Source: Bugula neritina
Taxonomy: Eukaryota > Bryozoa > Gymnolaemata > Cheilostomatida > Bugulidae
Length of the DNA stretch: 64,000 nt
Assembly (NCBI GenBank): GCA_964035545.1
Contig: OZ037768.1
Coordinates: 15,190,175 to 15,254,174 of the forward strand
Direction of reading: 5' to 3'
Shown here in pieces: positions 14,902 through 31,302 of this stretch. Made by a program: the position numbers and the translations under genes. The notes beneath the pieces were generated by a model. It did not search any database and was not told the origin of the DNA. It worked only from the letters and a program-made list of their open reading frames with translations. Every line of letters begins with the position of its first letter. Position 1 is the stretch's first letter.

Positions 14902-17900
14902 GGTAACCTACGGAAATATGTTGAAAACTACTGAAATATACCGCAACATTATGCAACATAATGAAAGATACTGCAATATACTGAAATAAACTGCAAGATA
15001 CTGCAACATACTGAAATACACTGTAACATACATAAATACACTGTAACATATTGAAATACACTGCGACATACTGCAACATACCGAAAAACGCTGTAACATA
15101 TTGAAATACACTGCAACACATTGAAATATTCCGCAACATACCGAAATATATGGTAACCTAATGAGATATACTGTAACACGTTGAAGTACACTGCAACATA
15201 CTGAAATACACTGCAACACACTAAATTATACTGTAATTTACAGAAATGTACTGCAACATACTGAAATATACTGCAAGATACTGCAACATACTGAAATACA
15301 CTGTAACATACTGAAATACACTGCAACATACTGAAATATACTGCATGATACTGCAACATACTGATACACATTGTAAGATACTGAAATACACTGCAACATA
15401 CCGCAACATACTGCAACGTATTGAAATACACTGTAACATATTGAAAAACACTGCAACACATTGAAATATGGTGCAACATACTGAAACATACGGCAACATA
15501 CTGAAATATACTGCGACACATTGAAATATAGTGCAACATACTGAAATATGCTGTAGCATACTGAAATACACTGCAATACACTGAAGTACACTGTAATATA
15601 CAGAAACGTGCTGTAACATACTGAAACATACGGCAACATACTACAATATACTGTGACACATTGAAATATCCTGCAACATACTGAAATACACCGTAACAAA
15701 CTGAAATACACTGCAACATACTGAAATACACTGTAACATATTGAAATACGCTGCAACACACTGAAATATACTAAAACATACCGAAATATATGGTAACCTA
15801 CTGAAATATGTTGCAAACCACTAAAACATACTGCATCATCCTGCAACAAAATGAAATATATGGTAACACTGAAGCATACTTCAATATATTGAAATATACT
15901 GTAACATACTAAGACATACTGCAACATACCGAAAAATATGGTAACCTACTGAAATATGTTACAAACTACTGAAACATACTCCAACATACTGCAACATAAT
16001 GAAATATACTGCAACATACTGAAAGATACTGCAACATACTGAAATACACTATAGAATACCCAAATATACTGCAACATACTGAAATATACTGCAAGATACT
16101 GCAAAATACTGAAATACATTGTAAGATACCTAAATACACTGCAACATACTGCAACATACTGCAACATATTGAAATACACTGTAACATATTGAAAAACACT
16201 GCAACACATTGAAATATACCGCAACATACCGAAGTATATGGTAGCCTACTGAAATATACTGCGACATACTGAAATACACTGTAACGTACTGAAGTACACT
16301 GCAACATACTGAAATACACTGTAACATATTAAAATACACGGCAACACACTGAAATATACTGGAACATACCGAAATATATGGTAACCCACTGAAATCTGTT
16401 GCAAACCACTGAAATATACTGCAACATACTGCAACATAATGAAGTATACTGCAACATACTGAAATATACTGCAAGATACTGCAACATACTGATACACATT
16501 GTAAGATACTGAAATACACTGCAACATACCGCAACATACTGCAACGTATTGAAATACACTGTAACATATTGAAAAACACTGCAACACACTGAAACATACT
16601 GCAACATACTGAAACATACGGCAACATACTGAAATATACTGCGACACATTGAAATATAGTGCAACATACTGAAATATGCTGTAGCAAACTGAAATACACT
16701 GCAATTCACTGAAATATACTGTAATATATAGAAACGTACTGTAACATACTGAAACATACGGCAACATACTAAAATGTACTGCGACACATTGAAATATACT
16801 GCAACATACTGAAATACACCGTAACATACTAAACTACACTGCAACATTCTGAAATACACTGTAACACATTGAAATACACTGCAACACATTGAATTATACT
16901 GAAATACATTGTAAGATACTGAAATACACTGCAAGATACTGCAACATAATGGAATATATGGTAACCTACTGAAATATGTTGAAAACTACTGAATTATACT
17001 GCAACATAATGCAACATAATGAAAGATACTGCAACATACCGAAATAAACTGCAAGATGCTGCAACATACTGAAATACACTGCAACACACTGAAGTATACT
17101 GTAATATACAGAAATGTACTGTAAAATACTGAAATATACTTCATTATACTGAAAAAACCTAAAAACATTGAAACATACTGATATACACTGAAACATACTG
17201 AAATACACTGCAACACATTTGAATATACTGCAACATACCGAAATATATGGTAACCTACTGAAGTATGTTGCAAACTACTGAAATATACTGCAACATACTG
17301 AAATACGCCGTAACACGCTGAATTACACTGCAACATACTGAAATACATCGTAACAAATTGAAATACACTGCAACACACTGAAATATACTGAAACATACCG
17401 AAATATATGGTAACTTACTGAAATATGTTGCAAACCACTGAAACATACTGCATCATCCTGCAACAAAATGAAATATACGGTAACACTGAAGCATACTGCA
17501 ATATACTGAAATATACTGTAACATACTAAGACATACTGCAACGTACCGAAATATATGGTAACCTACTGAAATATGTTGCAAACCACTGAAATATACTGCA
17601 ACATATTGAAGTATACTGCAACATACTGGAATATACTGCAAGATACTGCAACATACTGAAATACACTGTAACATACTGAAATACACTGCAAGATACTGAA
17701 ATATACTGCAAGATACTGCAACATACTGAAACACATTGCAAGATACTGAAATACACTGCAACATACCGCAGCATACTGCAACGTATTGAAATACACTGTA
17801 ACATATTGAAATACACTGCAAGATACTGAAATATACTGCAAGATACTGCAACATACTGAAACACATTGTAAGATACTGAAATACACTGCAACATACCGCA

Positions 17901-20900
17901 GCATACTGCAACACATTGAAATATACTGCAACATACGGCAACATACTGAAATATACTGCGACACATTGAAATATAGTGCAACGAACTGAAATATGCTGTA
18001 GCATACTGAAATACACTGCAATTCACTGAAGTATACTGCAATATACAGAAACGTACTGTAACATACTGAAACATACGGCAACATACTAAAATGTACTGCG
18101 ACACATTGAAATATACTGCAACATACTGAAATACACCGTAACATACTAAACTCCACTGCAACATTCTGAAGTACACTGTAACACATTGAAATACACTGCA
18201 ACACAGTGAATTATACTGAAATACATTGTAAGATGCGGAAACACGCTGCAACTTACTGCAACATAATGAAATATATGGTAACCTACTGAAATATGTTGAA
18301 AACTACTGAAATATACTGCAAAATTATGCAACATAATGAAAGATACTGCAATATACTGAAATAAACTGCAAGATACTGCAACATACTGAAATACACTGTA
18401 ACATACTGAAATACACTGTAACATATTGAAATACACTGCGACATACTGCAACATACTGAAAAACGCTGTAACATATTGAAATACACTGCAACACATTGAA
18501 ATATTCCGCAACATACCGAAATATATGGTAACCTAATGAGATATACTGTAACACGTTGAAGTACACTGCAACATACTGAAATACACTGCAACACACTAAA
18601 TTATACTGTAATTTACAGAAATGTACTGCAACATACTGAAGTATACTGCAAGATACTGCAACATACTGAAATACACTGTAACATACTGAAATACACTGCA
18701 AGATACTGAAATATACTGCATGATACTGCAACATACTGATACACATTGTAAGATACTGAAATGCACTGCAACATACTAAAATATACTGCATGATACTGCA
18801 ACATACTCATACACATTGTAAGATACTGAAATACACTGCAACATACCGCAACATACTGCAACGTATTGAAATACACTGTAACATATTGAAAAACACTGCA
18901 ACACATTGAAATATACTGCAACATACTAAAACATACGGCAACATACTGAAATATACTGCGACACATTGAAATATAGTGCAACATACTGAAATATGCTGTA
19001 GCATACTGAAATACACTGCAATACACTGAAGTATACTGTAACAAATTGAAATACACTGCAACACACTGAAATATACTGAAACATACCGATATATATGGTA
19101 ACCTACTGAAATATGTTGCAAACCACTGAAACATACTGTATCATCCTGCAACATAATGAAATATACGGTAACATACTGAAAGATACTGCAACATACTGAA
19201 ATACACTATGGAATACCGAAATATACTGCAACATACTGAAATATACTGCAAGATACTGCAAAATACTGAAATACATTGTAAGACACCTAAATACACTGCA
19301 ACATACTGCAACATACTGCAACATATTGAAATACACTGTAACATATTGAAAAACACTGCAACACATTGAAATATACCGCAACATACCGAATTATATGGTA
19401 GCCTACTGAAATATACTGCGACATACTGAAATACACTGTAACATACTGAAATACACTGCAACATACTGAAATACACTGTAACATATTAAGATACACTGCA
19501 ACACACTGAAATATACTGAAACATACCGAAATATATGGTAACCCACTGAAATATGTTGCAAACCACTGAAATATACTGCAACATACTGCAACATAATGAA
19601 GTATACTGCAACATACTGAAATATACTGCAAGATACTGCAACATACTGATACACATTGCAAGATACTGAAATACACTGCAACACATTGAAATACACTGCA
19701 ACACACTGAAGTATACTGTAATATACAGAAATGTACTGTAAAATACTGAAATATACTTCATTATACTGAAAAATACCTAAAAACATTGAAACATACTGAT
19801 ATAAACTGAAACATACTGAAATACACTGCAACACATTGGAATATACTGCAACATACCGAAATATATGGTAACCTACTGAAGTATGTTGCAAACTAGTGAA
19901 ATATACTGCAACATATTGAAGTATACTGCAACATACTGAAAAACGCTGTAACATATTGAAATACACTGCAACACATTGAAATATTCCGCAAAATACAGAA
20001 ATATATGGTAACCTAATGAGATATACTGTAACACGTTGAAGTACACTGCAACATACTGAAATACACTGCAACACACTAAATTATACTGTAATTTACAGAA
20101 ATGTACTGCAACATACTGAAACATACGGCAACATACTGAAATATACTGCGACACATTGAAATATAGTGCAACATACTGAAATATGCTGTAGCATCCTGAA
20201 ATACATTGCAATACACTGAAGTATACTGTAATATACAGAAACGTACTGTAACATGCTGAAACATACGGCAACATACTAAAATATACTGCGACACATTGAA
20301 ATATACTGCAACATACTGAAATACACCGTAACATACTGAAATACACTGCAACATACTGAAATACACTGTAACATATTGAAATACACTGCAACACACTGAA
20401 ATATACTGAAACATACCGATATATATGGTAACCTACTGAAATATGTTGCAAACCACTGAAACGTACTGCATCATCCTGCAACAAAATGAAATATACGGTA
20501 ACACTGAAGCATACTGCAGTATACTGAAATGTACTGTAACATACTAAGACATACTGCAACATACCGAAAAATATGGTAACCTACTGAAATATGTTACAAA
20601 CTACTGAAACATACTGCAACATATTATAGCAACATAATGAAATACACTGCAACATACTGAAATATACTGCAAGATACTGCAAAATACTGAAATACATTGT
20701 AAGATACCTAAATACACTGCAACATACTGCAACTTACTGCAACATATTGAAATACACTGTAACATATTGAAAAACACTGCAACACATTGAAATATACCGC
20801 AACATACCGAAGTATATGGTAGCCTACTGAAATATACTGCGACATACTGAAATACACTGTAACGTACTGAAATACAGTGCAACATACTGAAATACACTGT

Positions 20901-23900
20901 AACGTATTAAAATACACTGCAACACACTGAAATATACTGAAACATACCAAAATATATGGTAACCCACTGAAATATGTTGCAAACCACTGAAATATACTGC
21001 AACATACTGCAACATAATGAAATATACTGCAACATACTGAAATATACTGCATGATACTGCAACATACTCATACACATTGTAAGATACTGAAATACACTGC
21101 AACATACCGCAACATACTGCAACGTAATGAAATACACTGTAACATATTGAAAAACACTGCAACACATTGAAATATACTGCAACATACTAAAACATACGGC
21201 AACATACTGAAATATACTGCGACATATTGAAATATAATGCAACATACTGAAATATGCTGTAGCATACTGAAATACACTGCAATACACTGAAGCATACTGT
21301 AATATACAGAAACGTACTGTAACATACTGAAACATACGTCAACATACTAAAATATACTGCGACACATTGAAATATACTGCAACATACTGAAATACACCGT
21401 AACATACTAAACTCCACTGCAACATTCTGAAATACACTGTAACACATTGAAATACACTGCAACACAGTGAATTATACTGAAATACATTGTGAGATACGGA
21501 AACACGCTGCAACATACTGCAAAATAATGAAATATATGGTAACCTACTGAAATATGTTGAAAACTACTGAAATATACTGCAAAATTATGCAACATAATGA
21601 AAGATACTGCAATATACTGAAATAAACTGCAAGATACTGCAACATACTGAAATACACTGTAACATACTGAAATACACTGTAACAGATTGCAATACACTGC
21701 GACATACTGCAACATACTGAAAAACGCTGTAAAATATTGAAATACACTGCAACACATTGAAATATTCCGCAACATACCGAAATATATGGTAACCTAATGA
21801 GATATACTGTAACACGTTGAAGTACACTGCAACATACTGAAATACACTGCAACACACTAAATTATACTGTAATTTACAGAAATGTACTGCAAAATACTGA
21901 AATATACTGCAAGATACTGCAACATACTGAAATACACTGTAACATACTGAAATACACAGCAACATACCGAAATATACTGCATGATACTGCAACATACTGA
22001 TACACATTGTAAGATACTGAAATGCACTGCAACATAGTGAAATATACTGCATGATACTGCAACATACTCATACACATTGTAAGATACTGAAATACACTGC
22101 AACATACCGCAACATACTGCAACGTATTGAAATACACTGTAACATATTGAAAAACACTGCAACACATTGAAATATACTGCAACATACTGAAATATACGGC
22201 AACATACTGAAATATACTGCGACACATTGAAATATAGTGCAACATACTGAAATATGCTGTAGCATACTGAAATACACTGCAATACACTGAAGTATACTGT
22301 AATATACTGAAATGTACTGTAACATACTGAAACATACGGCAAGATACTAAAATATACTGCGACACATTGAAATATACTGCAACATACTGAAATACACCGT
22401 AACATACTGAAATACACTGCAACATACTGAAATACACTGTAACATATTGAAATACACTGCAACACACTGAAATATACTGAAACATACCGATATATATGGT
22501 AACCTACTGAAATATGTTGCAAACCACTGAAACATACTGCATCATCCTGCAACAAAATGAAATATACGGTAACACTGAAGCATACTGCAATATACTGAAA
22601 TATACTGTAACATACTAAGACATACTGCAACATACCGAAAAATATGGTAACCTACTGAAATATGTTACAAACTACTGAAACATACTGCAACATACTGCAA
22701 CATAATGAAAAACGCTGTAACATATTGAAAAACACTGCAACACATTGAAATATACCGCAACATACCGAAATGTATGGTAACCTACTGAAATATGCTGTAA
22801 CACATTGAAATATCCTGCAACACATTGAAATATACTGCAACATACCGAAATATATGGTAACCTACTGAAATATGTTGCAAACGCCTGAAATATACTGCAA
22901 CATACTGCAACATATTGAAGTATACTGCAACATACTAAAATATACTGCAAGATACTGCAACATACTGATATACACTGTAACATACTGAAATACACTGCAA
23001 CATACTGAAATATACTGCAAGATACTGCAACATACTGAAACGCATTGTAAGATACTGAAATGCACTGCAACATACCGCAACATACTGCAACGTATTGAAA
23101 TACACTGTAACATATTGAAAAACACTGCAACACATTGAAATTTACTGCAACATACTAAAACATTCGGCAACATACTGAAATATACTGGAACACATTGAAA
23201 TATAGTGCAACATACTGAAATATGCTGTAGCATACTGAAATACACTGCAATACACTGAAGTATACTGTAATATACAGAAACGTACTGTAACATACTGAAA
23301 CATACGGCAACATACTAAAATATACTGCGACACATTGAAATATACTGCAACATACTGAAATACACCGTAACATACTAAACTCCACTGCAACATTCTGAAA
23401 TACACTGTAACACATTGAAATACACTGCAACATACTAAAACATACGGCAACATACTGAAATATACTGCGACATATTGAAATATAATGCAACATACTGAAA
23501 TGTGCTGTAGCATACTGAAATACACTGCAATACACTGAAGTATACTGTAATATACAGAAACGTACTGTAACATACTGAAACATACGTCAACATACTAAAA
23601 TATACTGCGACACATTGAAATATACTGCAACATACTGAAATACACCGTAACATACTAAACTCCACTGCAACATTCTGAAATACACTGTAACACATTGAAA
23701 TACACTGCAACACAGTGAATTATACTAAAATACATTGTGAGATACGGAAACACGGTGCAACATACTGCAAAATAATGAAATATATGGTAACCTACTGAAA
23801 TATGTTGAAAACTACTGAAATATACTGCAAAATTATGCAACATAATGAAAGATACTGCAATATACTGAAATAAACTGCAAGATACTGCAACATACTGAAA

Positions 23901-23927
23901 TACACTGTAACATACTGAAATACACTG
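12640..23927. repeat. Family A higher-order repeat, copy 2 (partial, about 11.29 kb)
   Basis: Matches 1-11288 at a constant offset of 12,639 with only scattered single-base differences. Examples are 2140 C to 14779 T, 2831 A to 15470 G, 4048 G to 16687 A, 4677 T to 17316 C, 5100 T to 17739 C, 3242 G to 15881 T and 7358 C to 19997 A. The match stops near 11289/23928. There copy 1 continues with a GCAAC unit and copy 2 continues with GTAACAGATTG. From that point copy 2 runs into the 5.27-kb re-duplication instead of completing a 12.6-kb unit. Confidence 0.92.
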
Positions 23928-26900
23928 TAACAGATTGAAATACACTGCGACATACTGCAACATACTGAAAATCGCTGTAACATATTGTAATACACTGCAA
24001 CACATTGAAATATTCCGCAACATACCGAAATATATGGTAACCTAATGAGATATACTGTAACACGTTGAAGTACACTGCAACATACTGAAATACACTGCAA
24101 CACACTAAATTATACTGTAATTTACAGAAATGTACTGCAACATACTGAAATATACTGCAAGATACTGCAACATACTGAAATACACTGTAACATACTGAAA
24201 TACACAGCAACATACTGAAATATACTGCATGATACTGCAACATACTGATACACATTGTAAGATACTGAAATGCACTGCAACATACTAAAATATACTGCAT
24301 GATACTGCAACATACTCATACACATTGTAAGATACTGAAATACACTGCAACATACCGCAACATACTGCAACGTATTGAAATACACTGTAACATATTGAAA
24401 AACACTGCAACACATTGAAATATACTGCAACATACTAAAACATACGGCAACATACTGAAATATACTGCGACACATTGAAACATAGTGCAACATACTGAAA
24501 TATGCTGTAGCATACTGAAATACACTGCAATACACTGAAGTATACTGTAACAAATTGAAATACACTGCAACACACTGAAATATACTGAAACATACCGATA
24601 TATATGGTAACCTACTGAAATATGTTGCAAACCACTGAAACATACTGTATCATCCTGCAACATAATGAAATATACGGTAACATACTGAAAGATACTGCAA
24701 CATACTGAAATACACTATGGAATACCGAAATATACTGCAACATACTGAAATATACTGCAAGATACTGCAAAATACTGAAATATACTGCGACATACTGAAA
24801 TACACTGTAACATACTGAAATACACTGCAACATACTGAAATACACTGTAACATATTAAAATACACTGCAACACACTGAAATATACTGAAACATACCGAAA
24901 TATATGGTAACCCACTGAAATATGTTGCAAACCACTGAAATATACTGCAACACATTGAAATACACTGCAACACACTGAAGTATACTGTAATATACAGAAA
25001 TGTACTGTAAAATACTGAAATATACTTCATTATACTGAAAAATACCTAAAAACATTGAAACATACTGATATAAACTGAAACATACTGAAATACACTGCAA
25101 CACATTGGAATATACTGCAACATACCAAAATATATGGTAACCTACTGAAGTATGTTGCAAACTACTGAAATATACTGCAACATATTGAAGTATACTGCAA
25201 CATACTGAAAAACGCTGTAACATATTGAAATACACTGCAACACATTGAAATATTCCGCAAAATACCGAAATATATGGTAACCTAATGAGATATACTGTAA
25301 CACGTTGAAGTACACTGCAACATACTGAAATACACTGCAACACACTAAATTATACTGTAATTTACAGAAATGTACTGCAACATACTGAAACATACGGCAA
25401 CATACTGAAATATACTGCGACACATTGAAATATAGTGCAACATACTGAAATATGCTGTAGCATCCTGAAATACATTGCAATACACTGAAGTATACTGTAA
25501 TATACAGAAACGTACTGTAACATGCTGAAACATACGGCAACATACTAAAATATACTGCGACACATTGAAATATACTGCAACATACTGAAATACACCGTAA
25601 CATACTGAAATACACTGCAACATACTGAAATACGCTGTAACATATTGAAATACACTGCAACACACTGAAATATACTGAAACATACCGATATATATGGTAA
25701 CCTACTGAAATATGTTGCAAACCACTGAAACGTACTGCATCATCCTGCAACAAAATGAAATATACGGTAACACTGAAGCATACTGCAGTATACTGAAATA
25801 TACTGTAACATACTAAGACATACTGCAACATACCGAAAAATATGGTAATCTACTGAAATATGTTACAAACTACTGAAACATACTGCAACATATTATAGCA
25901 ACATAATGAAATACACTGCAACATACTGAAATATACTGCAAGATACTGCAAAATACTGAAATTCATTGTAAGATACCTAAATACACTGCAACATACTGCA
26001 ACTTACTGCAACATATTGAAATACACTGTAACATATTGAAAAACACTGCAACACATTGAAATATACCGCAACATACCGAAGTATATGGTAGCCTACCGAA
26101 ATATACTGCGACATACTGAAATACAATGTAACGTACTGAAATACAGTGCAACATACTGAAATACACTGTAACGTATTAAAATACACTGCAACACACTGAA
26201 ATATACTGAAACATACCAAAATATATGGTAACCCACTGAAATATGTTGCAAACCACTGAAATATACTGCAACATACTGCAACATAATGAAATATACTGCA
26301 ACATACTGAAATATACTGCATGATACTGCAACATACTCATACACATTGTAAGATACTGAAATACACTGCAACATACCGCAACATACTGCAACGTATTGAA
26401 ATACACTGTAACATATTGAAAAACACTGCAACACATTGAAATATACTGCAACATACTAAAACATACGGCAACATACTGAAATATACTGCGACATATTGAA
26501 ATATAATGCAACATACTGAAATATGCTGTAGCATACTGAAATACACTGCAATACACTGAAGTATACTGTAATATACAGAAACGTACTGTAACATACTGAA
26601 ACATACGTCAACATACTAAAGTATACTGCGACACATTGAAATATACTGCAACATACTGAAATACACCGTAACATACTAAACTCCACTGCAACATTCTGAA
26701 ATACACTGTAACACATTGAAATACACTGCAACACAGTGAATTATACTGAAATACATTGTGAGATACGGAAACACGCTGCAACATACTGCAAAATAATGAA
26801 ATATATGGTAACCTACTGAAATATGTTGAAAACTACTGAAATATACTGCAAAATTATGCAACATAATGAAAGATACTGCAATATACTGAAATAAACTGCA

Positions 26901-29390
26901 AGATACTGCAACATACTGAAATACACTGTAACATACTGAAATACACTGTAACAGATTGAAATACACTGCGACATACTGCAACATACTGAAAAACGCTGTA
27001 AAATATTGAAATACACTGCAACACATTGAAATATTTCGCAACATACCGAAATATATGGTAACCTAATGAGATATACTGTAACACGTTGAAGTACACTGCA
27101 ACATACTGAAATACACTGCAACACACTAAATTATACTGTAATTTACAGAAATGTACTGCAAAATACTGAAATATACTGCAAGATACTGCAACATACTGAA
27201 ATACACTGTAACATACTGAAATACACAGCAACATACTGAAATATACTGCATGATACTGCAACATACTGATACACATTGTAAGATACTGAAATGCACTGCA
27301 ACATAGTGAAATATACTGCATGATACTGCAACATACTCATACACATTGTAAGATACTGAAATACACTGCAACATACCGCAACATACTGCAACGTAGTGAA
27401 ATACACTGTAACATATTGAAAAACACTGCAACACATTGAAATATACTGCAACATACTGAAATATACGGCAACATACTGAAATATACTGCGACACATTGAA
27501 ATATAGTGCAACATACTGAAATATGCTGTAGCATACTGAAATACACTGCAATACACTGAAGTATACTGTAATATACTGAAATGTACTGTAACATACTGAA
27601 ACATACGGCAAGATACTAAAATATACTGCGACACATTGAAATATACTGCAACATACTGAAATACACCGTAACATACTGAAATACACTGCAACATACTGAA
27701 ATACACTGTAACATATTGAAATACACTGCAACACACTGAAATATACTGAAACATACCGATATATATGGTAACCTACTGAAATATGTTGCAAACCACTGAA
27801 ACATACTGCATCATCCTGCAACAAAATGAAATATACGGTAACACTGAAGCATACTGCAATATACTGAAATATACTGTAACATACTAAGACATACTGCAAC
27901 ATACCGAAAAATATGGTAACCTACTGAAATATGTTACAAACTACTGAAACATACTGCAACATACTGCAACATAATGAAAAACGCTGTAACATATTGAAAA
28001 ACACTGCAACACATTGAAATATACCGCAACATACCGAAATGTATGGTAACCTACTGAAATATGCTGTAACACATTGAAATATCCTGCAACACATTGAAAT
28101 ATACTGCAACATACCGAAATATATGGTAACCTACTGAAATATGTTGCAAACGCCTGAAATATACTGCAACATACTGCAACATATTGAAGTATACTGCAAC
28201 ATACTAAAATATACTGCAAGATACTGCAACATACTGATATACACTGTAACATACTGAAATACACTGCAACATACTGAAATATACTGCAAGATACTGCAAC
28301 ATACTGAAACGCATTGTAAGATACTGAAATTCACTGCAACATACCGCAACATACTGCAACGTATTGAAATACACTGTAACATATTGAAAAACACTGCAAC
28401 ACATTGAAATTTACTGCAACATACTAAAACATACGGCAACATACTGAAATATACTGGAACACATTGAAATATAGTGCAACATACTGAAATATGCTGTAGC
28501 ATACTGAAATACACTGCAATACACTGAAGTATACTGTAATATACAGAAACGTACTGTAACATACTGAAACATACGGCAACATACTAAAATATACTGCGAC
28601 ACATTGAAATATACTGCAACATACTGAAATACACCGTAACATACTAAACTCCACTGCAACATTCTGAAATACACTGTAACACATTGAAATACACTGCAAC
28701 ATACTAAAACATACGGCAACATACTGAAATATACTGCGACATATTGGAATATAATGCAACATACTGAAATATGCTGTAGCATACTGAAATACACTGCAAT
28801 ACACTGAAGTATACTGTAATATACAGAAACGTACTGTAACATACTGAAACATACGTCAACATACTAAAATATACTGCGACACATTGAAATATACTGCAAC
28901 ATACTGAAATACACCGTAACATACTAAACTCCACTGCAACATTCTGAAATACACTGTAACACATTGAAATACACTGCAACACAGTGAATTATACTAAAAT
29001 ACATTGTGAGATACGGAAACCTGCTGCAACATACTGCAAAATAATGAAATATATGGTAACCTACTGAAATATGTTGAAAACTACTGAAATATACAGCAAA
29101 ATTATGCAACATAATGAAAGATACTGCAATATACTGAAATAAACTGCAAGATACTGCAACATACTGAAATACACTGTAACAAACTGAAATACACTGTAAC
29201 ATATTGAAATACACTGCGACATACTGCAACATACTGAAAATCGCTGTAACATATTGAAATACACTGCAACACATTGAAATATTCCGCAACATACCGAAAT
29301 ATATGGTAACCTAATGAGATATACTGTAAAACGTTGAAGTACACTGCAACATACTGAAATACACTGCAACACACTAAATTATACTGTAAT
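23928..29390. repeat. 5.27-kb re-duplicated family A block
   Basis: From about 24930 to 29818 the sequence matches 19661-24549 at +5,269. Left of that it matches at +5,509 (18613 to 24122, for example). The change of offset reflects about 240 bp lost in at least two steps near 24780-24930. Landmarks at 26807 and 29055 correspond to 21538 and 23786. The block is a tandem duplication of the end of HOR copy 2 and carries a few private substitutions. Confidence 0.82.
26807..29054. repeat. 2,248-bp tandem unit, copy 1
   Basis: Begins at a GGTAACC landmark and is followed at +2,248 by the next copy. The same 2,248-bp spacing is seen in the older blocks at 8899-11146 and 21538-23785, so the duplicated precursor predates this local expansion. 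It differs from the next copies at several sites, for example the landmark-adjacent region near 27.23 kb (ATACACAGCAAC) and GCATCATCCTGC near 27.81 kb. Confidence 0.85.
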
Positions 29391-31302
29391 TTACAGAAAT
29401 GTACTGCAACATACTGAAATATACTGCAAGATACTGCAACATACTGAAATACACTGTAACATACTGAAATACACTGCAACATACTGAAATATACTGCATG
29501 ATACTGCAACATACTGATACACATTGTAAGATACTGAAATGCACTGCAACATAGTGAAATATACTGCATGATACTGCAACTTACTCATACACATTGTAAG
29601 ATACTGAAATACACTGCAACATACCGCAACATACTGCAACGTATTGAAATACACTGTAACATATTGAAAAACACTGCAGCACATTGAAATATACTGCAAC
29701 ATACTGAAACATACGGCAACATACTGAAATATACTGCGACACATTGAAATATAGTGCAACATACTGAAATATGCTGTAGCATACTGAAATACACTGCAAT
29801 ACACTGAAGTATACTGTAATATACAGAAACGTACTGTAACATACTGAAACATACGGCAAGATACTAAAATATACTGCGACACATTGAAATATACTGCAAC
29901 ATACTGAAATACACCGTAACATACTGAAATACACTGCAACATACTGAAATACACTGTAACATATTGAAATACACTGCAACACACTGAAATATACTGAAAC
30001 ATACCGATATATATGGTAACCTACTGAAATATGTTGCAAACCACTGAAACATACTGCAACATACAGCAACAAAATGAAATATACGGTAACACTGAAGCAT
30101 ACTGCAATATACTGAAAGATACTGTAACATACTAAGACATACTGCAACATACCGAAAAATATTGTAACCTACTGAAATATGTTACAAACTACTGAAACAT
30201 ACTGCAACATACTGCAACATAATGAAAAACGCTGTAACATATTGAAAAACACTGCAACACATTGAAATATACCGCAACAAACCGAAATGTATGGTAACCT
30301 ACTGAAATGTGCTGTAACACATTGAAATATCCTGCAACACATTGAAATATACTGCAACATACCGAAATATATGGTAACCTACTGAAATATGTTGCAAACG
30401 CGTGAAATATACTGCAACATACTGCAACATATTGAAGTATACTGCAACATACTAAAATATACTGCAAGATACTGCAACATACTGATATACACTGTAACAT
30501 ACTGAAATACACTGCAACATACTGAAGTATACTGCAAGATACTGCAACATACTGAAACGCATTGTAAGATACTGAAATACACTGCAACATACCGCAACAT
30601 ACTGCAACGTATTGAAATACACTGTAACATATTGAAAAACACTGCAACACATTGAAATATACTGCAACATACTAAAACATACGGCAACATACTGAAATAT
30701 ACTGCGACACATTGAAATATAGTGCAACATACTGAAATATGCTGTAGCACACTGAAACACACTGCAATACACTGAAGTATACTGTAATATACAGAAACGT
30801 ACTGTAACATACTGAAACATACGGCAACATACTAAAATATACTGCGACACATTGAAATATACTGCAACATACTGAAATACACCGTAACATACTAAACTCC
30901 ACTGCAACATTCTGAAATACACTGTAACACATTGAAATACACTGCAACATACTAAAACATACGGCAACATACTGAAATATACTGCGACATATTGGAATAT
31001 AATGCAACATACTGAAATATGCTGTAGCATACTGAAATACACTGCAATACACTGAAGTATACTGTAATATACAGAAACGTACTGTAACATACTGAAACAT
31101 ACGTCAACATACTAAAATATACTGCGACACATTGAAATATACTGCAACATACTGAAATACACCGTAACATACTAAACTCCACTGCAACATTCTGAAATAC
31201 ACTGTAACACATTGAAATACACTGCAACACAGTGAATTATACTAAAATACATTGTGAGATACGGAAACCTGCTGCAACATACTGCAAAATAATGAAATAT
31301 AT
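29055..31302. repeat. 2,248-bp tandem unit, copy 2
   Basis: Shares variants only with copy 3. These include ATACAGCAACAAAATG near 30062 where other blocks have ATCATCCTGCAACAAAAT, and AAACGCGTGAAAT near 30397 where others have AACGCCTGAAAT. Copies 2 and 3 are therefore the youngest pair. Confidence 0.87.
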
